A program made the translations under genes and the position numbers. The notes below the pieces were generated by a model that had not been told where the DNA came from, searched no databases, and saw only the letters and a list, made by a program, of their open reading frames with translations. This document shows, piece by piece, positions 31,930-44,924 of a stretch of DNA of 64,000 nt (position 1 is its first letter; every line of letters starts with the position of its first letter). The stretch lies in the NCBI GenBank assembly GCA_023630585.1, contig CM042551.1, positions 3,695,001-3,759,000 of the forward strand. The letters are read 5' to 3'. This stretch comes from Cranoglanis bouderius. Its lineage: Eukaryota > Chordata > Actinopteri > Siluriformes > Cranoglanididae.

Positions 31930-33460
31930 AACAACAATCCACACATTAGGACTCTAGATTTAACCTGTTTTAAGAAGAGGTTCCAGATAGGGCTTCTAAG
32001 TAGAACTCTTTAGGCAGCCAGGACCTGTAAATACCCAAGGAACCATTGAGGAACCTTATTTTCCATACATGAATGCATGGATTTTACTTAAACCTAGAAC
32101 CCTAAAGTGTTCGTTCCCCTGGCAGAATCCTTAAATGTTAAATGGAAAAAATTAAAACACTACAAAAGAGGGGTATAAGGGTTCTTTGAAAAGTTAAGGG
32201 GTTATTACTTTCCTAATGAGGCTTTTCTTGGAATCTTCTCTGGTAGGAAACCACACTTTTGTAGGGTTCTGTATGGGACCTTTAAAGGTTTCCTGGAGGG
32301 AAAAGCCAAAAAACACATTAAGGCTCTAAAGAGGATCCAAGGAAGGGTTTTAAATAGAACCCTTACTTGTTCTTAGGTAGCTAAGAACTGTAAATACCCA
32401 AACAACCCTTGCGAAACCCCTTTTCTGTGTATGAGTGCATGGATGTTACTACATACGCTCTTACAAAGGTTTCGTCTAGAAAACTAAACTATCCTAAGGT
32501 CTTCTGTCTCTTTAGTGGAATTCTTGAATTTAGAGAAGGGTTTAAATAGAAAGAGAAGGGTTTAAAGGTTCCTTAAGGGTTCTCTGGCTAGTTAATGAGT
32601 TATTGACTTCCTAATGGTCTTCTACTTGGAACACCTCTTACAAGAGAGCGCTTTAATGTAGGGTTCTGTATGGAACCTTTAAGGGTTCCTCAAAGAGACA
32701 AACCAAAAAGACACTTTGCAGCTCTACTTGTAAGTGTTTCAAAAAATACTTTGGGCCGTAGATTTATTAAAGAAAGGATTTTAAAAAGGGATTCAAGGGT
32801 TCATTAAGGATCCTTTGAAAATTTAAGGGGTTATTTACTTTCCTAATGGGGTTCTTCTTGGAATCTTCTCTGATAGGAAACCACTCGATCGTAGGGTTCT
32901 GTATGGAACCTTTAAGGGTTTCCAAGCGGGAGATGCCGAAAAAACACTTTGAGGCTCTAAATTTGACCTTTTTTCGTTGAATTTATTAAGATCGTCCAAG
33001 CCCTTAACATCATAACCTCTTGGAGAAGACACAAAAGCATGTCAACTGTACAATCCTTAAGGGTTCTATGACTTGTCCTTCTGGGACAACTCTTAAGAAT
33101 AAAGTGCTTCCCTGTCACTGAGGATAGTACCCCTTAAGCTAGATTAGAACTGTAACTGATTGTAAGTACTCAAAGAACCACTGAGAAACCTGGTTCTGGT
33201 TAGCTCTAGAACCCTAAAGTATTTTTGGTTTGTCTCTGGTGGAATACTTTAGTGTTACACGAAGGAACACTAGAAGAGAGGGTTTCCCTATATACGTGTT
33301 ATTCAAAATGGGGTTCTGCTTAGAAGTACGGTTCTGTATGGCACCTTTTAAGTGTTTCCCAGAGGGAAAAGCTTTGAGGTTCTTGATTTAATATTTCTTT
33401 TCAAAGAATTGATAAAAATCTCCCATGCTTTTAAGATCATCTTAGAGGTTTAGAGCCTCA
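31930..33460. repeat. cluster of diverged GGTTCT/AGAACC-rich repeats, right part
   Basis: The phrase AGGGTTCTGTATGGAACC or a near variant recurs at about 32263, 32661, 32893 and 33333. Each time it is followed by TTTAAGGGTTTCC and preceded by GGAATCTTCTCTGATAGGAA. Spacing of 230-440 bp suggests diverged tandem units. Confidence 0.75.
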
Positions 33461-33549
33461 ATAAATAAACCTAATGTTGTGCCAGCTATATTTAAATTTT
33501 TTTTTTAATGATGTTTAATATGTATAATATTATACTGTGTATTATGTAA

Positions 33550-33550
<1 letters not shown>

Positions 33551-33595
<45 letters not shown>

Positions 33596-33598
33596 ACA
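33551..33598. repeat. (CA)n microsatellite
   Basis: Pure CA run with one terminal TA step. Confidence 0.95.
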
Positions 33599-33794
33599 AA
33601 TGGTAACCTGTACATCATGGACTTTCCCCAACTTTGTAAAAAAAAAAAAAACACAGGAAGTGACATAATTTTTCCTCTTGGATGTATTTTTTCTCTCTTA
33701 CTGGTGATAATGGAGTAATAAATCAGGCCGAGCTGATGGGCTATGCGGCATTTATATGCAGCAACAGGTTCCTGGAGAACTTTCTTTGTGCGTG

Positions 33795-33796
<2 letters not shown>

Positions 33797-33860
<64 letters not shown>
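33797..33860. repeat. (GT)n microsatellite
   Basis: About 31 pure GT units. Confidence 0.95.
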
Positions 33861-33861
<1 letters not shown>

Positions 33862-34048
33862 TGAAGATGAAATATGTACATCATGTACTTCCGGTCAATT
33901 CAGACTAATTCCTGTTGTTTCTGGTATACAGCAGAATCCGGGGTGTTAAATGATCAGCGGTGTTCAGCCGGACTCGTGTTGAGCGCTAAGTGATAATTCA
34001 GCACCAAGACATCAACCTCACATTAGATCACTGATCCGAAGAAAGACG

Positions 34049-34049
<1 letters not shown>

Positions 34050-34109
<60 letters not shown>
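34050..34109. repeat. (ATT)n microsatellite
   Basis: About twenty triplets. Confidence 0.95.
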
Positions 34110-34269
34110 GTCCTTTCCACAATGTTGTGTCTTTCTATTAATGGAAAAAGAAATCAGGCAGACCTACAAGATAACTAGGATTACTGATGGGCTTTGCAGC
34201 ATTCAGTTTCCTTCAGGAGACAAAAAACATGTGTGCTTGTCTAGTGAGACAAAATTTGATACTTTTCCG

Positions 34270-34900
34270 GGTTGCGCGTCGGTTCAGCAGGCAGCTTCTG
34301 ACCTCAGGTTACTGTCTGGAGTTTCACATTTTCTCCCTGGGCTTCCTCTGGGTTCTCCATTTTTCTCCAACCTTCCAAAAACCTGCCAGTAGGTGGATTG
34401 GTTGGCTATAAACTGTCCCTAGGTGTGAATGTGTGTGTGAGTGTGTGTCTGCATGGCGTCCTGTGACGGACTGGCATTCTGTCCAGGATATGTTCCCACC
34501 GATAGACCCCGGATCCACTTGTCACGGCTGGTCTGGAGACGGATTCAAGTGCAGAGTCTTTTATTAATTGTGAAACGCACGAGAACAAGGACTAGGGCTA
34601 TGTTAGTATGTAACATACACACAAAATAGACAAGCATGGAATACACACGAACATGGCATGGACACGACAATCGACAGCAACCCTACTTACAACAGACGCT
34701 GGACAAAGAGCGCTACACAAATGTGACCTAAGCACTAATGCTCATTGTGCATAAACGTGGTTCAAGTGGTCGTGATCATGTGTCTCGGTGCATGTGGTGT
34801 GCAGTGGCTGATGGGTGCTGTAGCTCCTCTGCTGCTATCGGCGCTAGCCTGACACCACTGCGACCCTGATCAGGATAAAGCGCTTACTGAAAGATAAACG
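34270..34900 (+). repeat. SINE-like repeat interrupted by an insertion
   Basis: The left part, 34270-34519, has the fish SINE phrases TTCTCCCTGGGCTTCCTCTG, AGGTGTGAATGTGTGTGTGA and CCGGATCCACT. The right part resumes at 34855 with CCACTGCGACCCTGATCAGG and ATAAAGCGCTTACTGAA. A related uninterrupted 3' segment is at 61972-62135, which confirms that the two halves belong together. Confidence 0.75.
34520..34854 (+). mobile_element. 335-bp insertion with TG...CA ends and 5-bp target duplication (solo-LTR-like)
   Basis: The inserted piece begins TGTCACGGCTGG and ends GCTAGCCTGACA. It is bordered on both sides by CCACT (34515-34519 and 34855-34859). TG...CA termini with a 5-bp target duplication are typical of a solo long terminal repeat. 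The short inverted ends TGTCA/TGACA would also fit a small DNA transposon. It has no coding capacity. Confidence 0.6.
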
Positions 34901-34969
34901 AATGAACCTTTCTTCAATTTAGGCTGAAACCAGAATCACCCGTTCATTCATAGACTAATAAATCCCAGA

Positions 34970-35400
34970 AGAAAAACTTATTTTAGGAAGAGGTTCCAAG
35001 TGAGGGTTCCAAGTAGAACCCCTATAGATAGCTAAGAACTTGAGAAACCCTTTTTTCCATGTATGAGTGCTTGGATTTTACTGTATACACTTTTATAGAA
35101 TCCATTTCTAGAACCCTAAGGCATTCTCTGATTTGATATGAAGAACTATGAGGTACTAGGAGTTCCATAAGGGATCCTTGGATAGTTACAGGGTTCTTAC
35201 TTTCTTAATAGAGTGCCCCTTGGAACCTTCTCTGATAAGAAAGCACTCTAGTTGAGGGTTCTGTATGGAACCTTAAAGGGTTTCACAGAGAGAACAGCTG
35301 GAATGGAAGGATGTATCAAGAATGGTTCCAAGTCAAACATGGCTTGGAAGCTAAGAACCCATGTCAATTTAAAGAACCGTTGAGGAACCATTCTTTTTCT
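34970..35400. repeat. GGTTCT/AGAACC-rich repeat, distal copy
   Basis: Contains GAGGTTCCAAGTGAGGGTTC, AACCTTCTCTGATAAGAAAG and GAGGGTTCTGTATGGAACCT, the same block order as the units at 32200-32900. It is separated from them by microsatellites and the SINE. Confidence 0.7.
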
Positions 35401-35564
35401 AAGAGTGTGCTGTTAACCCTTTAACATTTAAGCTTATAAGCTGTTCGTATTAAAGTGTATTATGTAGCAATTACTATGATTTTTTTGAATACTTTAAATT
35501 GATTAGTAGCACTGCTTATTATGTAAGGAATAAAACACACACTGTCATGCTGTTAAAGAAAAAC

Positions 35565-36050
35565 CACTGACGGTTGGATGATGTGAGGAAGCAAAGTTAC
35601 CACACCGAAGTTGATTATTTTCCTATAACTGCACAGCCCAGTGTGCTTTATTCTTCTTAGATCACAGTAATGTGCTAAAATTAAAGAATGAAACATCATA
35701 CTGTTTATCCATTTGTAGTTACATTTAATGTTGTGGAACAAGCTCCTGTTATCACTTTCACTATAGCAGCTATAAACATTCATTCACTAACTAACCACTC
35801 TTTTTCTCTCTCTTCATGTTAATAAGACCAAAACAAACAAACAAACAAACAAACAAAAAACGCAGCTTGTTATGTTACCGAGAAACCAGAAACCGCAAAC
35901 TCGTCTGTCCAGAAAACTAAAAGTTACATCTTTACCTCTGACTGTTTACGAAATGCTGACACTGGAGACTCCTTCCATACTGTAAATGCCTCCTCACAGA
36001 AAACTTCGTGATATCTAAGATTATGAACAATTTTTCAAAAAAAAATCTGT
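35565..36050 (-). repeat. interspersed repeat family R1, rearranged copy
   Basis: The left half has GTTGATTATTTTCCTATAAC in direct orientation. The right half, 35950-36010, has ACTGGAGACTCCTTCCAT and CTCACAGAAAACTTCGTGAT, the reverse complement of the middle of the copy at 3505-3835. An (AAAC)n tract at 35829-35856 separates them. The copy is internally inverted. Confidence 0.55.
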
Positions 36051-36911
36051 TTTAACTACATTTTGTGAATTGTACAAGTCTGTGTGTATATTGTTACTAT
36101 TGAAACAATAATGTATTAGAACGAACAAATGGCCGTATAAAATAATTGCTTATTTATATCAAAGAAATATCCAGGGAAAAGGTCTGTGACTGTATGTCTG
36201 GAGGAATCCTGGGACTTTAATGGGATAAGTGAGATCTGCTGGTCAGGATGTCAGATTTAACATTAGCTATAACATTATTCTCTTTCCCAGCCTCCCCACC
36301 CGTTAAAATACGTGATCTTTCACTATTGTTTTTGCAGACCGTAGCTCTTCGATGCTGTTATCCCTAAAGCCGACTTCACTTCACTCTTTAATCCACTCGC
36401 GCTCCTTCAGCTGCGCTGGTTCTGTCGGTTTTACCTCGGATGCATTTTCCTTGCGCGGCCGTTCACTCAGGGTGGAGGACCGATGGACAATGAGTGTGTG
36501 TGCTCTCACTGTCCCCTACTGTTGCTAGGTGAGGAAGTTTCCTGAGTGGGTTGTCTAAATCAGACAACTGGTAGCGAAAGATCTTTTTTAGACGGCCTGA
36601 CACACATGACGAGCGCTTCTGTGGTCTAAAAGCAAACAGAAAGGTCAATACTTTATGATTAAAGGAGCCGTTTGTCATTTTCTTAAAGCCCAGTGCTGCC
36701 TGCCAGGCGAATTGTAATTGTAATATGGAAAAAAAAAAGCAGAATGTATTAAACAAAAATATGTTTAAAAAATGAATTTGCTGGAGAAACAACGGTATTC
36801 AGACACTGTATTAAAAACATGCATGTTGGAAAATGCTACACAGTCAAAGCAAAGACTTTCAACATCCCTGGTTTGCCAAAAGCATCACAAAGGTAAGGTA
36901 ATCTTAACTGG

Positions 36912-36916
<5 letters not shown>

Positions 36917-36946
<30 letters not shown>
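36917..36946. repeat. (GA)n microsatellite
   Basis: Pure GA run. Confidence 0.9.
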
Positions 36947-36948
<2 letters not shown>

Positions 36949-37609
36949 TTCAATGTGATGCTCGCTCTACCAATCAGAGATGAACTTTGTTCTGCGATGC
37001 TGTTGGGAAACTCGGCCTGTCAGTTTTTGACGGTAAAAAATTGTCGGACACGATGTCCGGTAAAAACATTAACACGAAGCAGACGTTAGACAAAGTACGT
37101 TCGCAGTTGCACACCTAAATAAGGTCTCTGTCCACGCAAAATTTGTTTTTTCACGTTTCTCCTGTAGCGTGTACTCTGATTGGCTCGCATTAAAACAGCC
37201 GGCCTCCTTCAAACTTGTCCTAAAAATAAAGAGAAACGAATTAGCGTGGGAAATTACGAAACAATTTTCGTTATTTTAATAGCTCTTTGTAAACTAAAAT
37301 ATATGTGGCAGACTGCAACGTTTAACGCTTTGCTGTTTTTGTTTTGAATGTCTGTTTTATTAGATGCTAATTCCACGACTGCCGTTTGTTATTTTGAATA
37401 GTCTGGAAAAGAAAATGTAACAAATAATCTTTCATCTTTCGTTTGACTTGACTGTTTTGTTGTTATTATATCGCTGTAACACGTCTGGGGGAATGAGGAG
37501 GCGGGAGGAAGGCTGAGGACAACTCAAAAGGCCTTTTTATTCTCTTTATTTTTACTTTCGCTTTTGAGAGGACTCATTCAATGACACGCACACACTCACT
37601 GTGCTGGCC

Positions 37610-37611
<2 letters not shown>

Positions 37612-37655
<44 letters not shown>

Positions 37656-37674
37656 CTCTCGCTCTCTCTCGCTT
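37612..37674. repeat. (CT)n microsatellite
   Basis: CT run with TATC and GCTC interruptions near its right end. Confidence 0.9.
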
Positions 37675-39910
37675 GTTATGGGAGGCACTTAAAGCATGCC
37701 CCCGCCACCACAATCGTAGTCCAAAACGTTACACTGCAAAAGAAACGCCGAAATGAGATGACCCGGATTTTTTTTTTTTCCAGTTCTCCGGTAAACTTTA
37801 TTATTCCTGGACACGTTGGCTGGCACCAAAATTTCTTAGCGGAAACTCCGCTGTCAGTACAACCGGTTCGATATCAGACTAATGATAAGGAAGGTACGAA
37901 AGAAGCCAGCAGTCACTGGAAAAAGAGTTGCAGGACGACCTGAAAGCAGCAGGAACAACAGTTACACAGAGAATAATAAGCAACGTAATCATGCACTGCA
38001 TTCATCGCTGTAATACAATTGATACAAATGTAATATAAAGTACGACTGAATGAATCCACACCTTTTGACCAGTCGGTCCAATATAAAACCTGCTGTATTT
38101 CCTGGCTGTGAAGGACGAAACGATCTGTATCAGGAAGTTCTTTACTACTTCGGACTTACTGTAAGTGGTTTAGGATCGATTTTACACCCTGACCTACGAT
38201 TGAACTCACGTTGGCTGCGAATACTGACCGGAAGTGTACGGATGCCCAGAAGTGACCCGAAGATCTGGCCTCACTCTGCATGTGAAGCATCTCTGTACTG
38301 TGAAATCTCACATGTGAGCTTGCTTACATACGTAATGCGGCGTGATATTATTACTCGTCTTATCTATCAGATATCTCTCTGTTTCTATCAGATAAAGACG
38401 TTCGCCTCATTCCTGCACAGACGCCTCCTGTTGACCTTTTCAGATGTATTAAGCGTAGCATTTAATGTCTTGGCTCTGTCTGTGTGCATGTCTGTGTGAG
38501 ACACAGTGACGGCGCGATGCGAAGATGTCTGGCCTCGTGGTTCTCGCCTCTGTGAATCAGCGTCTCGTGCTGGCGGCGTTGTGATGGAATCAATTTAAAG
38601 AACGGATTCACACGCCAGGTTACAACATAAACCTCGGTGATATGACAACAGGGTATCGATATTATGCTACATTATGGCACAATATGCTTTTCTGAGAATA
38701 TTATGGGTATTGTTAGCACTTTTATAACGCTGTTAGTGACTGGAACATGTAGTTGACTGGATGTTGTCTGTTTTTGTATGAAATGGTTTATTTCTCATGA
38801 ATTTCACATTTTATTTCTGAGGAACGGTAATGTAGTGCTAGTGTTTCGCCGTTACGTTGTTAGCGAACAAAAATTGCGTGACGTGTACTGATACACTGTA
38901 CTATATTTCTGCCATAAAACATCACCGGGCATTAAAGGTGCGTTCGCTAGAGCTTGGACTCTAGCGAATCCAAGATGGACTACAAAAACGCTACAGTGAT
39001 TCGTTCACTCTTTAAACACACCTCCCAACCAATCAGCAGCTCTGCTTTTAACTCGCACCCACAGTGCAGGTGCACAAGTTAGGCTTTGTCTTTGTTTCTT
39101 TTCTCTCCTTATTCCACCTCCCTTTCTTTAGTTCCTTTGTCTTTCTTCCTTCATTCCGTTCTTTATTTAATTCCTCCTTCTCTTTCAGCTCCTAGCAGGT
39201 ATGCTGCCACGTTGCTGGGGCTAAGCTAAATATCATGCTACAAATTGTGAATAGTCCAAATGTCATCAAGTATTGTGATATAATGCATTTCTTGCACACC
39301 TGGTACAACAAAATGCTGTATTTGTACATCCTAGGTATTGTAAGAAGTGAGTCAGAGCACAGGGTCAGACATGGTACAGCATCCCTGTAGCAGTAATGGG
39401 TTTCTCTCAGTCCCGGGTTATGAACTTCTACCCCTCTGGCATTTTGGTGGCCCTGGAGGACGGAGCCAAGCAAGGCACAGATGCCATGCATAATGCCATT
39501 TGAGGAATGAGTGGTGTGTAATCATCCCTGGGGAGAGAATGTCATAAAACGCTCTGAGAAAATCGAGCAGCTCTGTTTACGGAGGTCCCACCTCCCATCG
39601 AGACAAAAATCACAAAAACAAACCCACGTTCCGCCTCACTGCCTTTTTCTCCTCTCTCGCTCTGTCTGTTGTTTGATCCGTACTCATGTACCTTGTAAAA
39701 AAAAAAGGGGGAGTGAAAGAAAGAGAGACAGAGAGAGAGCGAGACAGGAAGAAGCTGGATGGGTACCATCTTGCTAATCGTGATGGACAGGTCCATTCGG
39801 GGACCAGAGTCTGGAGAAACTCATCCCACACGTTGCCCGTTTCTCAGCCATGTTAATCCCTAGCGAACGCTCGTTTCCTTCATCCCACACACTCACACTC
39901 CTGCTACATG

Positions 39911-39913
<3 letters not shown>

Positions 39914-39947
<34 letters not shown>

Positions 39948-39961
39948 ACACACACACACAT
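39914..39961. repeat. (CA)n microsatellite
   Basis: CA run with one CCCA interruption. Confidence 0.95.
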
Positions 39962-40297
39962 TTGCACATGCAGGGATGCAAGCTCACATTCATCATTCCT
40001 CTTCTGTTCCTTCACCATCTCTGGAGCCTGACCCTCATCCCAGAGTTGAAGTGGCCTACAAGCTGCAGCTCGAATCATTTTAATCGCTGAGCTCCAAAAA
40101 CCCTTCATCAGTGTCAGAAATGTCTCCGTTCCACATGTCACACACGTTGGTTTTTCTGTCTTCGTTAGGACCTTCCATTGACATAATGACAGCTGTAGCT
40201 GTTTAATGCTGTGTGTACACCTAACCTTAACCTTAACATCGATAAACATAAAAGAAACATTTTGGTTCTTATCATTTTTCCAAATAAAAGCTAGAAA

Positions 40298-42240
40298 ACA
40301 ACACTGTAAGGACACTTGAGGTAATTGTAAGGACACTTGACACTGTCCTATCATTGTGAGGACCTGGTGATTGTGAGCACATTGGACATTTGACATTATC
40401 CTATCATTGTGCGGACATTTGACATTATCCTATCATTGTGAGGACATTTGACATTATCCTATCATTGTGAGGACATTTGACACTTTCTTATCATTGTGAG
40501 GACATTTGACACTTTCTTATCATTGTGAGGACATTTGACATTATCCTATTATTGTGAGGACCTGGTGATTCTGAGGACATGTGACACTTTCCTATCATTG
40601 TGAGGACATTTGACATTATCCTTTTATTGTGAGGACCTGCTGACTATGAAGACCATTGACAATTTTTTTTTTTATAATTGTGAGGACATTTGACATTGTC
40701 CTATCACTGTGAGGACATTTGACATTATCCTATCATTGTGAGGACATTTGACATTATCCTATTATTGTGAGGACCTGCTGACTATGAAGACCGTTGACAA
40801 TTTTTTTTTAATAATTGTGAGGACATGTGACATTATCCTTTTATTGTGAGGACCTGGTGATTCTGAGGACATGTGACACTTTACTATCATTGTGAGGACA
40901 TTTGACACTTTCTTATCATTGTGAGGACATGTGACACTTTCCTATCAATGTGAGGACATTTGACATTATCCTATCATTGTGAGGACATTTGACATTATCC
41001 TATCATTGTGAGGACATTTGACATTATCCTATCATTGTGAGCACATTTGACACTTTCTTATCATTGTGAGGACATTTGACACTTTCTTATCATTGTGAGG
41101 ACATTTGACATTATCCTTTTATTGTGAGGACCTGCTGACTATGAAGACCATTGACAATTTTTTTTATAATTGTGAGGACATTTGACATTGTCCTATCACT
41201 GTGAGGACATTTGACATTATCCTATCATTGTGAGGACATTTGACATTATCCTATTATTGTGAGGACCTGCTGACTATAAAGACCGTTGACAATTTTTTTT
41301 TAATAATTGTGAGGACATTTGACACTTTCTTATCATTGTGAGGACATGTGACACTTTCCTATCATTGTGAGGACATTTGACATTATCCTATCATTGTGAG
41401 GACATTTGACATTATCCTATCATTGTGAGGACATTTGACATTATCCTATCATTGTGAGCACATTTGACACTTTCTTATCATTGTGAGGACATTTGACACT
41501 TTCTTATCATTGTGAGGACATTTGACATTATCCTATTATTGTGAGGACCTGGTGATTCTGAGGACATGTGACACTTTCCTATCATTGTGAGGACATTTGA
41601 CATTATCCTTTTATTGTGAGGACCTGCTGACTATGAAGACCATTGACAATTTTTTTTTTATAATTGTGAGGACATTTGACATTGTCCTATCACTGTGAGG
41701 ACATTTGACATTATCCTATCATTGTGAGGACATTTGACATTATCCTATTATTGTGAGGACCTGCTGACTATGAAGACCGTTGACAATTTTTTTTTTTTAT
41801 AATTGTGAGGACATGTGACATTATCCTTTTATTGTGAGTACCTGCTGACTATGAAGACCGTTGACAATTTTTAAAAATAATTGTGAGGACATTTGACATT
41901 ATTCTATCATTGTGATGACCTGGTATTTATGGGGACATGTGACACTTTCCTGTCATTGTAAGGACATTTGACAATTTCCTATCATTGTGAGGACATCTGA
42001 CACATTCTTATCATTGTGAGGACATGTGACATTATCCTATTATTATTATGAGGACCTGGTGATTCTGAGGACATGTGACACTTTACTATCATTGTGAGGA
42101 CATTTGACACTTTCTTATCATTGTGAGGACATTTGACATTATCCTGTAATTGTGAGGACATTTAACATTATCCTATCATTGTAAGGACCTGCTGATTGTG
42201 AAGACACTTTTTTTTTTAATGATTGTGAGGACATTTGGTC
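40298..42240. repeat. 29-bp minisatellite of about 1.9 kb with higher-order structure
   Basis: The base unit is about 29 bp, ATTGTGAGGACATTTGACAT followed by TATCCTATC, present in well over fifty imperfect copies. Variant units are ordered in blocks. The marker GACCTGCTGACTATGAAGAC followed by a poly(T) stretch recurs near 40632, 41130 and 41617, and a second marker of this kind follows each about 130-145 bp later. Blocks therefore repeat at about 490-500 bp, showing that arrays of variants were duplicated as a whole. No coding capacity. Confidence 0.93.
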
Positions 42241-43623
42241 TTTTTTGGCTCCTCACAATGATCTGTACAGTATATATTATGACCCAATGTCATCCCAAAT
42301 GTAAGCTTGACAGTCATACGTACACCGAGTCGTCTCACATGCTAGATTTCTAGCATTCATACTCACAGTTCCTTAGCTTTTCAGAAGTCTATTTCGGTAC
42401 ATCAAACACTTTAAGCCATGAAGAACAAAACATTGTTTTCACTCTGGCATTAGTAGAAAGTGGGAACACCTCTGATTTGTAAAGTGGGTGTATACGTTCT
42501 GTAGCTAGCTTGTTTGGACATCGCACAAGCCAGGCACTACAAATAAAACCATGGCAACTAAAGATAGGAACGCCGTTTAGTGACCAGCACAGAAGGTGAA
42601 AAATCACTATCAGTGTGAGTGCAGTACAAGACTCAAAGCCATTGTTTGGACGACAGCCTGCGAAGCAGCTTTCATCTCAAACAAGTCCTACCTCTGTTCA
42701 GCAGTCTGCCAGCTGGTCCATTAGCTGGCCTGGGTTTGTGCAGCAGATGCTGGAGCACATCTCGGTCCTCAGAAACCACCAACCCCAAGCAGAGGTGGAC
42801 AATGCAAAAGTCGTTAATGGCGACCGATGTCTTGGCTAACCAGAAACGCTTTGTGAGAAAAATGAAAGCTGCAGAGGGATTATGGGAGATTCTGTTCCTG
42901 CATTTTTTGGTGTTACTTAGAAAGAAACTTTGGTGGTTTTCAGTAGCAGATTGTACAGGAATCATTGTTATCGTGTATCATTAGCGAATATCAGAAATAC
43001 GTTTTATCTTGTGTTTTTTTTTTTCATTTAGTGAATGTTTTCCTGGTTCGTTCACTAGAGGTCCTTTGATTTTAGCTCTCCATTCGATGTCATGATGAGG
43101 TCACCGCTTACATCACATCGACGTCCTTAAAGACGTTACAAAGATGACCTCTTTTCGCTCGAGCCGTTAAAGTAACCGCACGTTTGCTTGGGAAGGTTTT
43201 CTTGCTAACCTAGACAGACGAATTTTAACGAGTCTGATACGCATACAGATCCGATTAGTTTAAAAAAAGAAAAATCTGGAACTTGGAGCAGCCCATTTTC
43301 ACATCTCAGTGTAATCCATGACTCAGACGCTTGTAACATCAGATAACTAAAAAAAAAACTCCCTTCAGTGTCCTCTCCTGGCTTTACGCTAATCTTTTCC
43401 AGGCTGTGAAAACAATCATGGTGCTAAATCTCGCTCTGAACTAAAAAAAATAAATAAATAAAAAGTCTATGAGTGACAGGGGACTCAGCTTTAGGACTAA
43501 CTTGGATTTTTCGCCTTCATTCAATATCGCTGCAGAATCACGAGCTCGTCAGGAGCTTGAAGATATCGATCGATGTCTATTGGTCTCAGTGGAAAGCCGG
43601 GCTCCTGTCTGACTGCAAGCGCT

Positions 43624-43625
<2 letters not shown>

Positions 43626-43695
<70 letters not shown>
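43626..43695. repeat. (CA)n microsatellite
   Basis: About 35 pure CA units, one of the longest in the window. Confidence 0.95.
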
Positions 43696-43699
<4 letters not shown>

Positions 43700-43937
43700 C
43701 CATCACTATGAGCCACCTGTTGCAGAAACATCCATCCCCAGGTCTGTGTGCTTAAATAGCTGGTCGGATTGCGGCCTCCTGGAAGACATGCCGCTCTCAG
43801 CTGGGTGTTTGAGCACAGCTCAGGATTATCATACGAATGAGAGCCTTTGGTCTTAAAGACAGACATTTTTTTATCGACTGTCGCTAGCTGCGTCTCTGGC
43901 TACTCAATCATCCTCCTGGTTTCCATTTTGTACTCCG

Positions 43938-43962
43938 TCTCTCTCTCTCTCTCTCTCTCTTC
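43938..43962. repeat. (CT)n microsatellite
   Basis: Short CT run. Confidence 0.85.
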
Positions 43963-44329
43963 TCCTCTCCATTTTGTCACAGTTGGCACGATCTTGACCC
44001 GCCTCCGCGATCGTCTCTCGAATCGCACCGTGCCGTCACTGGAGTACACGCACGCAGAGGATGCCCTCCGTCTCTAGGGGGCTTTCTTTTTATTGCAAAA
44101 AAGCCAAAGCACTACACTCATTCCTCTTGGAGACATAACTCCGGCGTCAGCTGCGTTTGAAAAGAAGCAGATGTTCTACGCCATTGTTTTTTATTATTAT
44201 TACTATTCTTTTTGCAATTAACGCAAATGCAGAATGATCACAGCTGAAAATGAAACATCCCCCGAATGCAAATGCACTCCGTTCACATTTCCGGGGGGAT
44301 GTAAATATTTTCACGCGAACCTCCTAGAA

Positions 44330-44560
44330 ACACAGCTTTCATCCAGCTTAATTAGGGTGTGCTTATAATTAGCTCCGTTTGCGATAAACCTTCCACCCGG
44401 CGGCGTTTGTGAGATAGTAGTCAATCCGTACTGGTCGAGGCCTAGAAAATTAATAAGGGCTCCCTGACCTCTGTTTTTAATTATTAAGAGCAGCCGTTAA
44501 CGAGCTTATTACAGTAACATCGCCGGACTGAGTGCGGCTACGTGGGCCGAGGGTGAGGAA
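44330..44560. promoter_or_regulatory. candidate conserved non-coding element (enhancer-like)
   Basis: Repeat-free, balanced-complexity stretch with several homeodomain-type cores, such as CTTAATTAGG, TTATAATTAGC and TTTTAATTATTAAG, in a long neuronal-channel intron. It is proposed from composition only, with no alignment available. Confidence 0.25.
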
Positions 44561-44924
44561 CGGCGCATTAGGATGCTAACAGCGAGGCTAAATGGCAGGT
44601 GGGTGGGCTGTATGTGAGATTGAAAGAAAGCAAGTGCACAGAAAGGAGTTCTCATTATCGATTGCACAATGCCCGTGTCGAGGTGCTGAAGGAGCGCAGA
44701 GTGAGCGTGCAGCTGAGACAGCCGCTCCTGTTGTTAAACGCTTGATGAACGTCAGTGTTGGAGGGAGTTGTTAGTTTTTGGGGTTTTTTTTGCACCTCTG
44801 TATCCATGTGCTCTGCAGTTTAACTGTGGAAATGATTAAGGAATAAGTCATTAGTAAGGAATTAGTAAGGACATGTGAGCATATATTCATAAGCAACCAG
44901 TGATGGTGTGGTGTGATGAAGTGG

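Noticed and set aside
38050..38499. 149-codon frame starting MNPHLLTSRS
   Set aside because: No recognisable domain and no splice context. A frame of this length is expected by chance in 64 kb.
40298..42240. CRISPR-like array
   Set aside because: Units are adjacent tandem copies without unique spacers of fixed length, in a vertebrate intron.
42615..42984. Overlapping frames of 74-121 codons in both directions
   Set aside because: Slightly coding-like in complexity but with competing frames on both strands and no family I recognise. Possibly a decayed retroposed fragment, not supportable.
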